From: JAGXRK01 sp963804005
GTDB lineage: Bacteria > Bacteroidota > Ignavibacteria > Ignavibacteriales > Ignavibacteriaceae
Length of the DNA stretch: 64,000 bases
Assembly: GCA_963804005.1 (NCBI GenBank)
Contig: CAWDOP010000002.1
Location: 310,001 to 374,000 of the forward strand
Direction of reading: 5' to 3'
Shown here one piece after another: positions 55,683-63,972 of this stretch. Each line of letters starts with the position of its first letter. Positions within the stretch are counted from its first letter, which is position 1. The notes under the pieces were generated by a model. It was not told the origin of the DNA. It did no database searches and saw only the letters and a list, made by a program, of their open reading frames with translations. The position numbers and the translations under genes are program-made.

Positions 55683-55886
55683 TTAACTGCAAAAGCTATC
55701 ACAGCTATATGCGAGCCATATTGCGTAGTTTCCAGTACCACATCCAAGATCTATTGTACGACATGGAAAAACTTTTCCACACTCAACAAGTTCGACAAGT
55801 TGCTTTGGCGGCTGTTTTATATTCCATGGTATCTTGTCTGGAAGATTACTACCATATATTTGCTCCATCTGGTCTTTAAGATTCAT
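55683..55886 (-). pseudogene. N-terminal stub of a class I SAM methyltransferase
   Basis: 67 residues beginning MNLKDQMEQIYGSNLPDKIPWN and reaching the SAM-binding motif I, RTIDLGCGTGNYAIWLA, then a short unrelated tail and stop. Complete enzymes of this type are about 200 residues, so about two thirds is missing. The sequence downstream shows no continuation in any frame. It lies 170 bases from tRNA-Arg, consistent with loss at a recombination boundary. Confidence 0.7.
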
Positions 55887-55912
55887 TTCGGATTTTTTCC
55901 TAACTACATTAC

Positions 55913-55957
55913 CGCTAACCAGCCTGCCCCGATCTATCGAGGGTCGCTGTTGAGGAG
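55913..55957. repeat. Short attC-like palindrome (site 1)
   Basis: TAACCAGC at the left pairs with GCTGTT at the right (one base extra on the left), with CCC/GGG and CG/CG pairs inside. It lies about 50 bases beyond the stop of the transglutaminase gene. It is shorter than normal attC sites, so the assignment is tentative. Confidence 0.3.
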
Positions 55958-56007
55958 TTTTTCAATCTACATTATTTAGATTCTCAGATATATTGACCCA
56001 CTCCTAT

Positions 56008-58344
56008 CTATTTGAAGTTCCAAACTAAGTCGCTATTGTCTTCTTCCCAATAACCTGATCTTAACACATTTTTATCTTCAAAAATGATATATGAAGCAGC
56101 TGGATCATATGGAGATAGATTACTCATTTTTAAGGTAGCATTGTTGCTAAGACCTGCAAGAAGTATAATCCATCCATTTGGATTAACAGTGCTCTCTGTA
56201 ATCAAAACAATTCCTTGTGAAGGTTTATTATAAATAATATCCTGATATAAAAACTTATCTTTGTCGAATAGAATTGGGAAAGCATTTTTTAGTTGCAGTG
56301 CGATTTTATTTGTCTTCGGACGACCAATAAGTACAACAAAATGTTTATTCAAATCCTCCTTGGTAATAGTGGTATCTGCCTTTATTGATTCCTGTCCTAA
56401 ACCGAGCCACTTATCATCGAACAATATAGCAGCGGCTTTGTTGTCTTCACCTTCGCTGGATGTACCATAAACTATAATCCCATCCGGATAAAAATCCCAA
56501 AATGTCCGAATACGAGTTGGCATCCATCGGATAGTTGGAATATGAAAATCGGGGTCTACTATTAGTTTTTTAGGCTGATCTGTTGTATAAAACTCAAAAT
56601 CAGTTTTTTTCGAATCCAACCAGATTTCCTTGCTTTCCTGACCCTTCTCTGTTTCAAGGACCAGTTCAACAGGAACTTGATAAGTTGTTTCTCCTTTCTG
56701 CAGAAGACTTCCGTACACCTTCCATTGATTTAAGACTTTTTCTATCAGAATATTATCCAGCTTAAATTGTGGTAATGCAATATTACCCAACCATTGTTTA
56801 AAGAAGAAATCGAGTGAAGTTCCATGCATACGTTCGGCAATATCTTGAAATTTTTCTATTGAAACAGATTTACCGGAAGTAAGCCGGAGATCTAAATAGC
56901 TTCGGAAAATCTTAAGAAATTTTTCATCTCCTATAATTTGACGAAGCAAATGGCACAGGTATGCTTCACGATTTTCATTAAGCCTAGGATTTATTTCAAA
57001 TAATTCACCGTTATTTATATCTCCTCTTTTTGCATTATAGAATGAAAGCAGAACTTTTTGTCGCCAATTTCTTAGCTTCTCTTCTTCTTCATTTTCCGGA
57101 TAGAGTTGAGCAGCATATTCAGCATAGCTGTCAGCTGGAAATGGATCGGAATTTTGTAGAATTTTAGCTTTCGCAATACCAATTTTGGCGATGTTCCATA
57201 CACCCCACCCTATAATAGCTGCTCTTCCTTTATAAAGAGGTATCCACTGATCGCCATAGCCTTCACTTTCATCCTGTGGTGCATACGGACCTATCTTTAC
57301 ATCAAAGCCCTTAGATAAAATAATTTTTTTATTGCCTTGATGACCGAATTTTCCCCATGTCGGATCTACGGGTATCCATCCGTATTCGGGAAGGTAAAAC
57401 TCGGCCCAAATATGACCAACCATTGATCCATAAGTCCTTGTAGCAGCTAAACCGTCTGCTGTTAATTTTGTATGTCTTGTCGTGTGAGGTTTTAAGTCCT
57501 TTTCCTTTATGGATGGATCCCAGCCAACCATACCGGTTACTCCTCTTGCCGGAATACCTACTGCACGGCACAGTCCAATAAAAAAAGTACTGTAATGGTC
57601 ACATTGGCCCTCATAATATTGTTCTCCTGTTATGGGATCAGAGACAGGAAAATCCAAAATAGATTCGATACCAGTACCTCTTTCACGCCTAACTGTTTTA
57701 TAGCGAATTCTATTTCTTACAAATTCAAAAATCCTTTTCGCTTGCAGATAAGCATTCTTTTCATTGTCAACAGCTATTTGTGCGAGCTCTTTTAACTCTG
57801 AAGTAATATTTATTTTGTTTGTACTCCTTGTATAAAGCTGATAATTCTCACTATTCTTATCATATAAGCCTATCTGCTCAGGATCAATTATGCAATGGAC
57901 TTCAAAAATTTCCAAGCGGTATTTAATATTCACCTGATAGGAATCTTTTACTGATTCCTTCCCAAAATCCCAGAAGAGTATCTTATTACCATGTTCTGGA
58001 TCTTCATAAGTATAATGTGGTACAGGTTCGATGGCAAGGATCTTTACCGCCTTCTGTGAATCCCACTCACGGGGAACCGGAATCCATACTTTAAGATCTT
58101 TGCCCTTGTCAATCTTTGCATGATCGGGAACTAACTCGAAGGTATAGTCAACAGTCATCACTTGCGGGTTTCTGTAAATTACTTTAGACGTCAGTGATTT
58201 ATTTAAACTAGAATCGAAAGAAAACCTGGCTTCTTGTGAAAATGAATTTAATGGATAGAAAATAAATATTGTAATAAAAACGAGTTTAGTTGCATATCGA
58301 ACTCGCCTCACCTCATTCATCAAATCAAGAATTATTTCAATCAT
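56008..58344 (-). CDS. Transglutaminase-like protein with M1-peptidase-type C-terminal domain
   Basis: A 778-residue exported protein (signal peptide near VFITIFIFYPLNSFS). Residues ~60-165 are a beta-rich domain, ~200-345 a transglutaminase-like domain with the Cys (EGQCDHYSTFFIGLCRAVG), His (GHIWAEFYLPEYGW) and Asp (VDPTWG). About residues 470-620 resemble the C-terminal part of M1 aminopeptidases (GTSLDFFFKQWLGNIALPQF, YQVPVELVLETEKG) but no HExxH zinc motif is present. The rest is a further domain with SNNATLKMSN-type strands. Probably a protease or peptide-processing enzyme with a scaffold tail. Confidence 0.85.
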   Translation of the reverse strand: MIEIILDLMNEVRRVRYATKLVFITIFIFYPLNSFSQEARFSFDSSLNKSLTSKVIYRNPQVMTVDYTFELVPDHAKIDKGKDLKVWIPVPREWDSQKAVKILAIEPVPHYTYEDPEHGNKILFWDFGKESVKDSYQVNIKYRLEIFEVHCIIDPEQIGLYDKNSENYQLYTRSTNKINITSELKELAQIAVDNEKNAYLQAKRIFEFVRNRIRYKTVRRERGTGIESILDFPVSDPITGEQYYEGQCDHYSTFFIGLCRAVGIPARGVTGMVGWDPSIKEKDLKPHTTRHTKLTADGLAATRTYGSMVGHIWAEFYLPEYGWIPVDPTWGKFGHQGNKKIILSKGFDVKIGPYAPQDESEGYGDQWIPLYKGRAAIIGWGVWNIAKIGIAKAKILQNSDPFPADSYAEYAAQLYPENEEEEKLRNWRQKVLLSFYNAKRGDINNGELFEINPRLNENREAYLCHLLRQIIGDEKFLKIFRSYLDLRLTSGKSVSIEKFQDIAERMHGTSLDFFFKQWLGNIALPQFKLDNILIEKVLNQWKVYGSLLQKGETTYQVPVELVLETEKGQESKEIWLDSKKTDFEFYTTDQPKKLIVDPDFHIPTIRWMPTRIRTFWDFYPDGIIVYGTSSEGEDNKAAAILFDDKWLGLGQESIKADTTITKEDLNKHFVVLIGRPKTNKIALQLKNAFPILFDKDKFLYQDIIYNKPSQGIVLITESTVNPNGWIILLAGLSNNATLKMSNLSPYDPAASYIIFEDKNVLRSGYWEEDNSDLVWNFK

Positions 58345-58487
58345 TATTGACCTCTATGATTTCATCAAAAATAAAAATAGATCTTCTAATTATAAAGATC
58401 GTTAATATTTTTGATCAGGTTTACATTTTATTCCCATTCTTATCGCATGTTTTGTTTTTGACAACAAAATCCAGTTTCATTAAATAC

Positions 58488-59381
58488 CTAAAAACTATTT
58501 ACCTTTAACCAATTAATAAACAACTGTACCCACTGATCAGTACCATCTTCTTTACGGCCCATTCCAAATCCATGTCCACCTCTGGGGAACAGATGCGTTT
58601 CAACAAGTACTCCATGTTCAAATAGTTTTTGTGAATATAGTGTTGTCTCTTTAACTTTACAGACAGTATCATTATAGGCATGGATTAAAAATGCCGGAGG
58701 TGTATCATCAGTTATCAGGTTAATTAATTCATTTTTAGCAATTTCTTCTTCGGTCATTTTTCTTAAGTATAAGTCGTCTTCCAGCCATTTTAAATTAATC
58801 GAGTCGATAGTAGTTACGCCATAAATCAGGGCAGTAAAGTCAGGGTTTTCTTCTCCGTCTTCACTCCTCCATAAACCTACTACAGTGGCGAGATGACTCC
58901 CGGCTGAAAAACCCATTACTCCAACCTGGTCATTTTGAACACCATACTTCTCAGCATTCTCTCTGAGTAATTTAATAGACTTTCTTGCATCAGTTATAGG
59001 CACTAATTCCGGTTTGTCGGATGATTCAGCGTTAGGAAGCCTGTATTTTAAAACAGCCGCTGTAATTCCATATTTTGCCAGTACTTTAGCCAGATCGTGT
59101 CCTTCATGATAAATTGCCACTGCCGAATAACCGCCCCCCGGTATAATAACTACAGCTTTGCCACTGTTAATTCCTTCCGCTTTGTAAACAGTAAGCGTCG
59201 GGTCTATAACGTCAAACGCGCAAATCTCACCCCACGACTCTTTTTCATATTCCTTCAAGTTGTTCTCTTTATAAAAAGGTTTTTGTTCTCCGTCCCAAAG
59301 TTTATACTGGTCCTGAGCTTTAGTCTCAGCTATAATGAGCAATAAAAAACAGAATATGAAAAATGTTTTAGCTGCGTTCAT
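58488..59381 (-). CDS. Exported alpha/beta hydrolase (acetylxylan-esterase-like)
   Basis: 297 residues with a signal peptide (MNAAKTFFIFCFLLLIIAETKA). The fold is that of BD-FAE/esterase-lipase family proteins: oxyanion region IPGGGYSAVA, nucleophile GFSAGSHLA, Asp in HAYNDTVCK, and catalytic His in RGGHGFGMG. Substrate is probably an acetyl ester of a polysaccharide, by analogy. The 143 bases to the next gene contain nothing recognisable. Confidence 0.88.
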   Translation of the reverse strand: MNAAKTFFIFCFLLLIIAETKAQDQYKLWDGEQKPFYKENNLKEYEKESWGEICAFDVIDPTLTVYKAEGINSGKAVVIIPGGGYSAVAIYHEGHDLAKVLAKYGITAAVLKYRLPNAESSDKPELVPITDARKSIKLLRENAEKYGVQNDQVGVMGFSAGSHLATVVGLWRSEDGEENPDFTALIYGVTTIDSINLKWLEDDLYLRKMTEEEIAKNELINLITDDTPPAFLIHAYNDTVCKVKETTLYSQKLFEHGVLVETHLFPRGGHGFGMGRKEDGTDQWVQLFINWLKVNSF

Positions 59382-59449
59382 AGAAATCCTTATTACTAAT
59401 TAGAATTTTTTTTATCTATGAGTATAATGGCGTGTGATCCCGTGATATC

Positions 59450-59562
59450 GAGATAACACAACCTTTGATTGAGTTCTCAATTATTTACTTGTCCGCCTCA
59501 GCCAAATTTATCATCCTATGGCGGAGTCTAAAAAATCTGGCGGATTAAAGATGTTATGTGCT
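59450..59562. repeat. attC-like imperfect palindrome (site 2)
   Basis: 113 bases from GATAACAC to GATGTTATGTG between the hydrolase and the carboxyethylornithine-synthase-like gene. It has an inner stem TCCGCC/GGCGGA. A stretch of about 43 bases (59455-59497) is nearly identical to site 4, as is the right end (GGCGGATTAAAGA). Confidence 0.45.
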
Positions 59563-59615
59563 ACACTTATCCAACCTATTTCAATAATAGAGTTTTGATT
59601 AACTGTTTCAAACCG

Positions 59616-60773
59616 TCATTTCTTCCCTGTATCGATGGGTGCGTGGGGATATAATGGCTGGCGCTTCTGAAACGATATAATGGCAGGTTTTTGAATCACG
59701 CCGGCATCAATATTCACAGCCTGTCGAATGGTCTCATTTTGCTGCCAGTTCTCATAACCTGCCACCACAGTCGGTAAATGGACAATGAGAGCAGCAGAGA
59801 TAGAGCGCGAGGCACTTTCCCAAAGATAGCTTGGTGAATGATCCACGGCGTAGTAATCTACCATTCCAATTTTAAACATAGGATTTTTAAATGTGGTTGG
59901 TTTGGCAAAAAAGAATCCCATACCCTCATCACAACTTACGTCAATAATAAGGCAGCCTGGTTTGAGATAAGATATTTCATCTTCTGTAACGAAAAGAATA
60001 GGATGATCTGGTTCTTGCAGGGTTCCGTTCACGATGATCTCTGATTGTTTGATCAGATCAATTAATGGTTGCTCAGTCCCATCGTGCTCTACTAACAACA
60101 TGCGCGCTTCACCTTCATTGCCTTCCCGAATACGGACATATTCACAATCAAGAACTTCCTCACGCACTTCGTGGTCGGGACGTTGAATGCAAATTGTGAT
60201 ATCTCTAAAGCCACGTGCTTTAAGGGCGTATATTGCTCCCCGGCTGACTGCACCAAAACTAAAAATGATCACTTTGCGCTGGTTACCATAATGCCCGTCG
60301 ATTCCTTTAAGTTGCAGTGCATGTAAAACCGCACAGTAACCTGCCATTTCGTTGTTTTTATAAAAAGTGTGGCGCCCAATCTGTCCGTTAGGTCCCCAGA
60401 CAAACATATCCTCAAAGGCGATAAGTGTCTGTTTGCGATCGATTGCAGCCTGAGTGTGCGACCTTTGCTGTACACAATGCGGATAGCCCCAAAGGATTCC
60501 ACCCTCACGCAGTTCTTCGAAATCCGCTAACACTGGTTTGGCAAGGATTACATTCCCAATATTGGCCAATAGTTCGTGGCGTGTGGCAACGCCACCTGTC
60601 TTGTCAGCAATTTCCGAGTCGGCGATACCGAACGGCGCTCCATAGCCTTCCTCAAATATCAGTTGGCGACGAATTTGTTCGGGAAGCCGTGGCAGATGCT
60701 CCGGATGGATTGGAATACGTTGCTCATCCTCTTTTTTTGAAGTACCAATGACTCCAAATGTTAATTTACTCAT
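59616..60773 (-). CDS. N5-(carboxyethyl)ornithine-synthase-like enzyme (AlaDH/PNT family)
   Basis: 385 residues of the alanine dehydrogenase/transhydrogenase superfamily. The N-terminal substrate domain (VIGTSKKEDEQRIPIHPEHL) precedes a Rossmann domain (VIIFSFGAVSRGAIYALKARGF), then LIIDVSCDEGMGFFFAKPT. Proteins with this sequence are usually named N5-(carboxyethyl)ornithine synthase, which condenses pyruvate with ornithine; alanine dehydrogenase is an alternative. The gene is visibly richer in G and C than its surroundings, suggesting transfer. AAAGGAAAC precedes the ATG. Confidence 0.88.
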   Translation of the reverse strand: MSKLTFGVIGTSKKEDEQRIPIHPEHLPRLPEQIRRQLIFEEGYGAPFGIADSEIADKTGGVATRHELLANIGNVILAKPVLADFEELREGGILWGYPHCVQQRSHTQAAIDRKQTLIAFEDMFVWGPNGQIGRHTFYKNNEMAGYCAVLHALQLKGIDGHYGNQRKVIIFSFGAVSRGAIYALKARGFRDITICIQRPDHEVREEVLDCEYVRIREGNEGEARMLLVEHDGTEQPLIDLIKQSEIIVNGTLQEPDHPILFVTEDEISYLKPGCLIIDVSCDEGMGFFFAKPTTFKNPMFKIGMVDYYAVDHSPSYLWESASRSISAALIVHLPTVVAGYENWQQNETIRQAVNIDAGVIQKPAIISFQKRQPLYPHAPIDTGKK

Positions 60774-60867
60774 ATCGTTTCCTTTTTTTAAGACAATTAA
60801 GGTTTATGGCTTCATGAATGCATTATTAAAAGTTTAAATGTACTCATTTTTTATCCTTCTTTTTTAT

Positions 60868-60960
60868 GCGCTATAACGGATTGCGCATAAGCTGCGTACC
60901 ACAAATATTAAAACAATGCCGAACTAAAACGGCGTCCGCATGATTTGCTGGTTATACCGC
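60868..60960. repeat. attC-like imperfect palindrome (site 3)
   Basis: 93 bases from GCGCTATAACGG to GGTTATACCGC with an inner ATGCCG...CGGCGTCCG stem. It lies between the synthase gene and the DUF4386 gene. The inner part is shared with site 5 (AAAACGGCGTCCG). Confidence 0.45.
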
Positions 60961-60971
60961 ATTAAAAAGCA

Positions 60972-61673
60972 TCATATTTTCCGTTCTTTTGTCTTAACTC
61001 CTTTAATCAAAAGCCAGAACGTTATTGATATTTCGCCAATTGCTACAAGCAAAAGTGTGGGTTGATTCACAAATGAACTCAAGCTTGGAAAAAGCAGAGC
61101 TATAGCACTGTCAATCATATAGGCGATTCCTGCAATAACAAGCAATATCCCAAATATACGAGGAATAAATTCCGACTTATAAACCAATAGACCAAATGGT
61201 AGAAGCCAAAGACCCCAGAACATTTCTAATGGTAATGTTCCATAGTCATTAATTTTAAGAAATAGCATCGCCAAATCTTGTCTCTGACTTAGTTCGAATG
61301 TTTTCAATAAATTGCCTTTTAAAATCATAAGGGAAGTAATATTGAATGCCTCCATCATAAAAACAATAGGAATTTGCACAATCACTAACGCAAACATAAG
61401 CTTAGCCTGATTCTCGTTTACCTGTTTGAACAGTCGATACAGAACCAAAACCAAAAACAAAAATATGGTGTTGCTAATAATATCATTAAGGGCGCCTGTA
61501 CGAAATAATAATTCATTGGAAATCATATTTTTGGCTGTAGAAACAGAATCACCAGGTACAATAATTTGTGATGGTATATACATAATACCATAGACGCCTG
61601 TTATGACAAGAATCAGATACAGTAAGCCGGCAATTCTTGCAGTGTTCTTTAGTGAACTCGAATTTATTTCCAT
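60972..61673 (-). CDS. DUF4386 domain-containing membrane protein
   Basis: 233 residues, about six hydrophobic spans covering most of the length, beginning KNTARIAGLLYLILVITGV, the usual start of DUF4386 proteins. Function of the family is unknown. AGGAGC lies about 8 bases before the ATG. DUF4386 genes are frequent as stand-alone cargo in environmental genomes; here the gene is flanked on both sides by attC-like palindromes. Confidence 0.85.
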   Translation of the reverse strand: MEINSSSLKNTARIAGLLYLILVITGVYGIMYIPSQIIVPGDSVSTAKNMISNELLFRTGALNDIISNTIFLFLVLVLYRLFKQVNENQAKLMFALVIVQIPIVFMMEAFNITSLMILKGNLLKTFELSQRQDLAMLFLKINDYGTLPLEMFWGLWLLPFGLLVYKSEFIPRIFGILLVIAGIAYMIDSAIALLFPSLSSFVNQPTLLLVAIGEISITFWLLIKGVKTKERKI

Positions 61674-61727
61674 ACAATATGCTCCTTAATGTTTTTTAAA
61701 ATGCTCATAACTTTTATGTAACTGCAA

Positions 61728-61851
61728 GCGGTATAACAACCTTGCGCCTAACCCTCCGACAAAAACAAGGAAGCCGGGTAAAACACAACCGCTGATTGAG
61801 TTCTCATTTATTTACCTGTCCGCCTTTAGCGGATTAAAGAGGTTATACGTA
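61728..61851. repeat. attC-like imperfect palindrome (site 4)
   Basis: 124 bases from GCGGTATAACAACC to GAGGTTATACG. The right two-thirds (61782-61850) is nearly the same as site 2 and carries a compact CCGC/GCGG hairpin. A second AAC-bearing element (GCGCCTAACCC) lies near the left end. Confidence 0.45.
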
Positions 61852-61854
61852 AAC

Positions 61855-62031
61855 TCACAGCTTTACCATATTAGAATAATTAATAATGCCTTTATCTTTA
61901 ACTTCTTTCATCAAGTTCAAAAAACCATTCATCTCTGTAATAATATCTCTCGTAATATTTTGAAAATCATTTTTATCTGAAGACTTTTGAAGGTTACATA
62001 AGAATATGTCCTCAAAATACCACTTACTCAT
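61855..62031 (-). CDS. Small hypothetical protein or gene remnant
   Basis: 58 residues from ATG 62031 (MSKWYFEDIFLCNL to INYSNMVKL), helical and charged. The frame is open a further 17 codons upstream (EDYSIETVRNAITSVAL) without a start codon, to a TAG at 62083-62085, so the 5' end may be lost. Not recognised. It ends directly at attC-like site 4. Confidence 0.4.
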   Translation of the reverse strand: MSKWYFEDIFLCNLQKSSDKNDFQNITRDIITEMNGFLNLMKEVKDKGIINYSNMVKL

Positions 62032-62086
62032 CAGGGCAACCGAGGTTATTGCATTCCTAACAGTTTCAATTGAATAGTCTTCCTAT

Positions 62087-62464
62087 TTAAAGCGAATACT
62101 TCCCTTTGGAATAAAAATACGCATATCCTGAAGCAAGAAAAACATATAGTATGACGACAGGCCAGCCGGTTTTCATAATCCCAGAAATTGTGCCTTGTAC
62201 AGATATAATAATAGCAATTATATAAGTGATCAAAAAAGAAATAACGATGGCCCGTTGAGCCTTAATATCTTCTACATTTCTTGAAAGCCAGGCCACCAGT
62301 CCAATGGCTACAGATCCTAATCCGGCATATTGTGCCATCATTATCACAGCGGGTCCAAGTTCGACACCATATAGTGATAACACACTTGACGGTAACAGCA
62401 CAGCGCTGATTCCGCTGCCACCTAATATAATAGCGTTGACGATTAGAAGATTTTTAAGTTTCAT
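62087..62464 (-). CDS. Four-span membrane protein, unknown
   Basis: 125 residues with four hydrophobic segments (about 5-27, 38-60, 72-92, 100-118), starting MKLKNLLIVNAIILGGSG. A hydrophobic small-protein type common in accessory regions; no family is named with confidence. AAGGATG lies about 8 bases before the ATG. It follows the hydrolase gene by 4 bases, so both belong to one unit. Confidence 0.7.
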   Translation of the reverse strand: MKLKNLLIVNAIILGGSGISAVLLPSSVLSLYGVELGPAVIMMAQYAGLGSVAIGLVAWLSRNVEDIKAQRAIVISFLITYIIAIIISVQGTISGIMKTGWPVVILYVFLASGYAYFYSKGKYSL

Positions 62465-62468
62465 AAAG

Positions 62469-63359
62469 TTACATCCTTATCCACTCGAGAATATCCAGAT
62501 AAAGCTGTTCGCGAAAGTCGGTGAAATAATGATTTGTATCATACATCTGAATTTTTATTTTTTCAGCATTGTTTTTCTGTAATGCCCGGTAAAATGGTAA
62601 AATATGATCCTCTAGACTTGCCAAATTATCTTTCCAACCACCAATTAATAAAATCTGCTTTTTTGCTAATTCATTTGAATGCTTGACTAAACTAAAATCA
62701 TCTTTATGGGCAATCAAGTATTCGTGAGTTGCTTTTCCACCTATACTTCGTATTGCTGCTGAATCGGACATAACTTCATCCAAAACGGCTTGATGTACTT
62801 TTCTATAATCCTCGTTGTTTTCTATCATAGAAGCCAGAACGCTGAAATCTGTAGTGCCGATAGAAATAATTTTTTCAATGGAAGGATGAGCCAACGAACC
62901 CAATAGTGCCATACTGCTGCCAGTGCTGTATCCTATCAGAATGATTCGAGTTGTATCAACGTTGAATTTTTTTGAAATTTCAGATGATTTTAAAAAATTA
63001 ATTGAACTAGTGACATCCTTCAATGAATTTTCAATTAAGAAAATCCCTTCACTCTTCCAGCTTCCTCTGAAGTTAAAAACAAATGCATTAATCCCATCTT
63101 TCTTAAATCTTTTACCTAAACCAAAGAGATCACCTTCACCACCAGGAAATCCATGAAGCAAAATTACAGTTGGAGCAGGATTATCATTTACAGAATTATA
63201 AAACCTGCCAAATATCTTTGAGCCTTCGCTTTCAAATGTGGTGGGAATATAATCCGTCAAGTTCTCTTGCTGTGAATAAATACTGCTGCAAGGATTTATA
63301 AAAATAAAAAAAAGGAAGAGTCGGAAACAACGAGATTGAAATGTTTTGAAGGTATTCAT
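62469..63359 (-). CDS. Exported alpha/beta hydrolase
   Basis: 296 residues with a signal peptide (RLFLFFIFINPCSSIYS). Hydrolase landmarks: LLHGFPGGEGD (oxyanion), GYSTGSSMAL with the nucleophile Ser, IGGWKDN (acid region) and a His near DTNHYF. Related to dipeptidyl-peptidase-like or acyl hydrolases of the same fold; substrate unknown. Confidence 0.85.
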   Translation of the reverse strand: MNTFKTFQSRCFRLFLFFIFINPCSSIYSQQENLTDYIPTTFESEGSKIFGRFYNSVNDNPAPTVILLHGFPGGEGDLFGLGKRFKKDGINAFVFNFRGSWKSEGIFLIENSLKDVTSSINFLKSSEISKKFNVDTTRIILIGYSTGSSMALLGSLAHPSIEKIISIGTTDFSVLASMIENNEDYRKVHQAVLDEVMSDSAAIRSIGGKATHEYLIAHKDDFSLVKHSNELAKKQILLIGGWKDNLASLEDHILPFYRALQKNNAEKIKIQMYDTNHYFTDFREQLYLDILEWIRM

Positions 63360-63537
63360 AGAAACCTCATACTTTTTAATTTAGCATAACGTTCTTAAGC
63401 CTAATTCAGTTTACACCTAAGTAATGAATCCGTCTATAACAATAGTGCTGACTAACACAATTATTTTTATTTTCGACCAAAATCAGAGTTCTAAAATTTG
63501 CCTAGCCAAAACGGAAATAAAATATTTGTATTTCAAT

Positions 63538-63804
63538 TTATAGCATATGAAATATAATTACTGAAGCCGTTGCAATGAAGATTGCTACAATCCAATACCA
63601 AGTTGTACAGATTTTAGATTTTTTATATTTATTTAATATGGCCTCATAAATTGTTGCTATAAATGGTGGAATAGCCAAAGACAAGTATCCAATAGGTTCG
63701 GATAGCAACCGCTTAGATACATATGCCATTATAATAATACTTACCCCTGTTGCAAGAGCAATTTGAATATGCGGTGATTTGATTAGTTCTTTTAGCTTTG
63801 TCAT
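63538..63804 (-). CDS. Small membrane protein, unknown
   Basis: 88 residues with three hydrophobic segments (about 14-30, 36-54, 68-87), starting MTKLKELIKSPHIQIALA. No family recognised. The 178 bases on its downstream side hold no gene; they contain an ATAACG/GTTATG-like half-palindrome but no complete site. Confidence 0.6.
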   Translation of the reverse strand: MTKLKELIKSPHIQIALATGVSIIIMAYVSKRLLSEPIGYLSLAIPPFIATIYEAILNKYKKSKICTTWYWIVAIFIATASVIIFHML

Positions 63805-63880
63805 ATTCTAATCTAAAATAAAATGTTATTATTCTTAAATAAAAAATAGTGTATTAAATATTTATTTGCCTAATGGTGTT

Positions 63881-63972
63881 GCCCTAAATAACAATGCCAA
63901 TTTAAACGCAACTTCATAATTACAAAAATGCCGTTCCGAAAACGGCGTCCGGTTAATTCGCATGTTAGCCTA
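63881..63972. repeat. attC-like imperfect palindrome (site 5)
   Basis: About 92 bases. The left arm TAACAATGCCAATTTAA pairs with the right arm TTAATTCGCATGTTA (reverse complement TAACATGCGAATTAA), the left having extra unpaired bases; the inner hairpin is GCCGTT..AACGGC. The right end GTTAGCC fits the known attC core GTTAGVC. Confidence 0.5.

Noticed and set aside
55541..55879. A 112-residue plus-strand frame after tRNA-Arg
   Set aside because: It mostly overlaps the methyltransferase stub on the other strand and looks non-coding in composition.
63380..63460. A sixth attC-like element between the last two genes
   Set aside because: It has ATAAC and a minus-strand GTTATGC but no matching opposite arm; no closed palindrome is seen.
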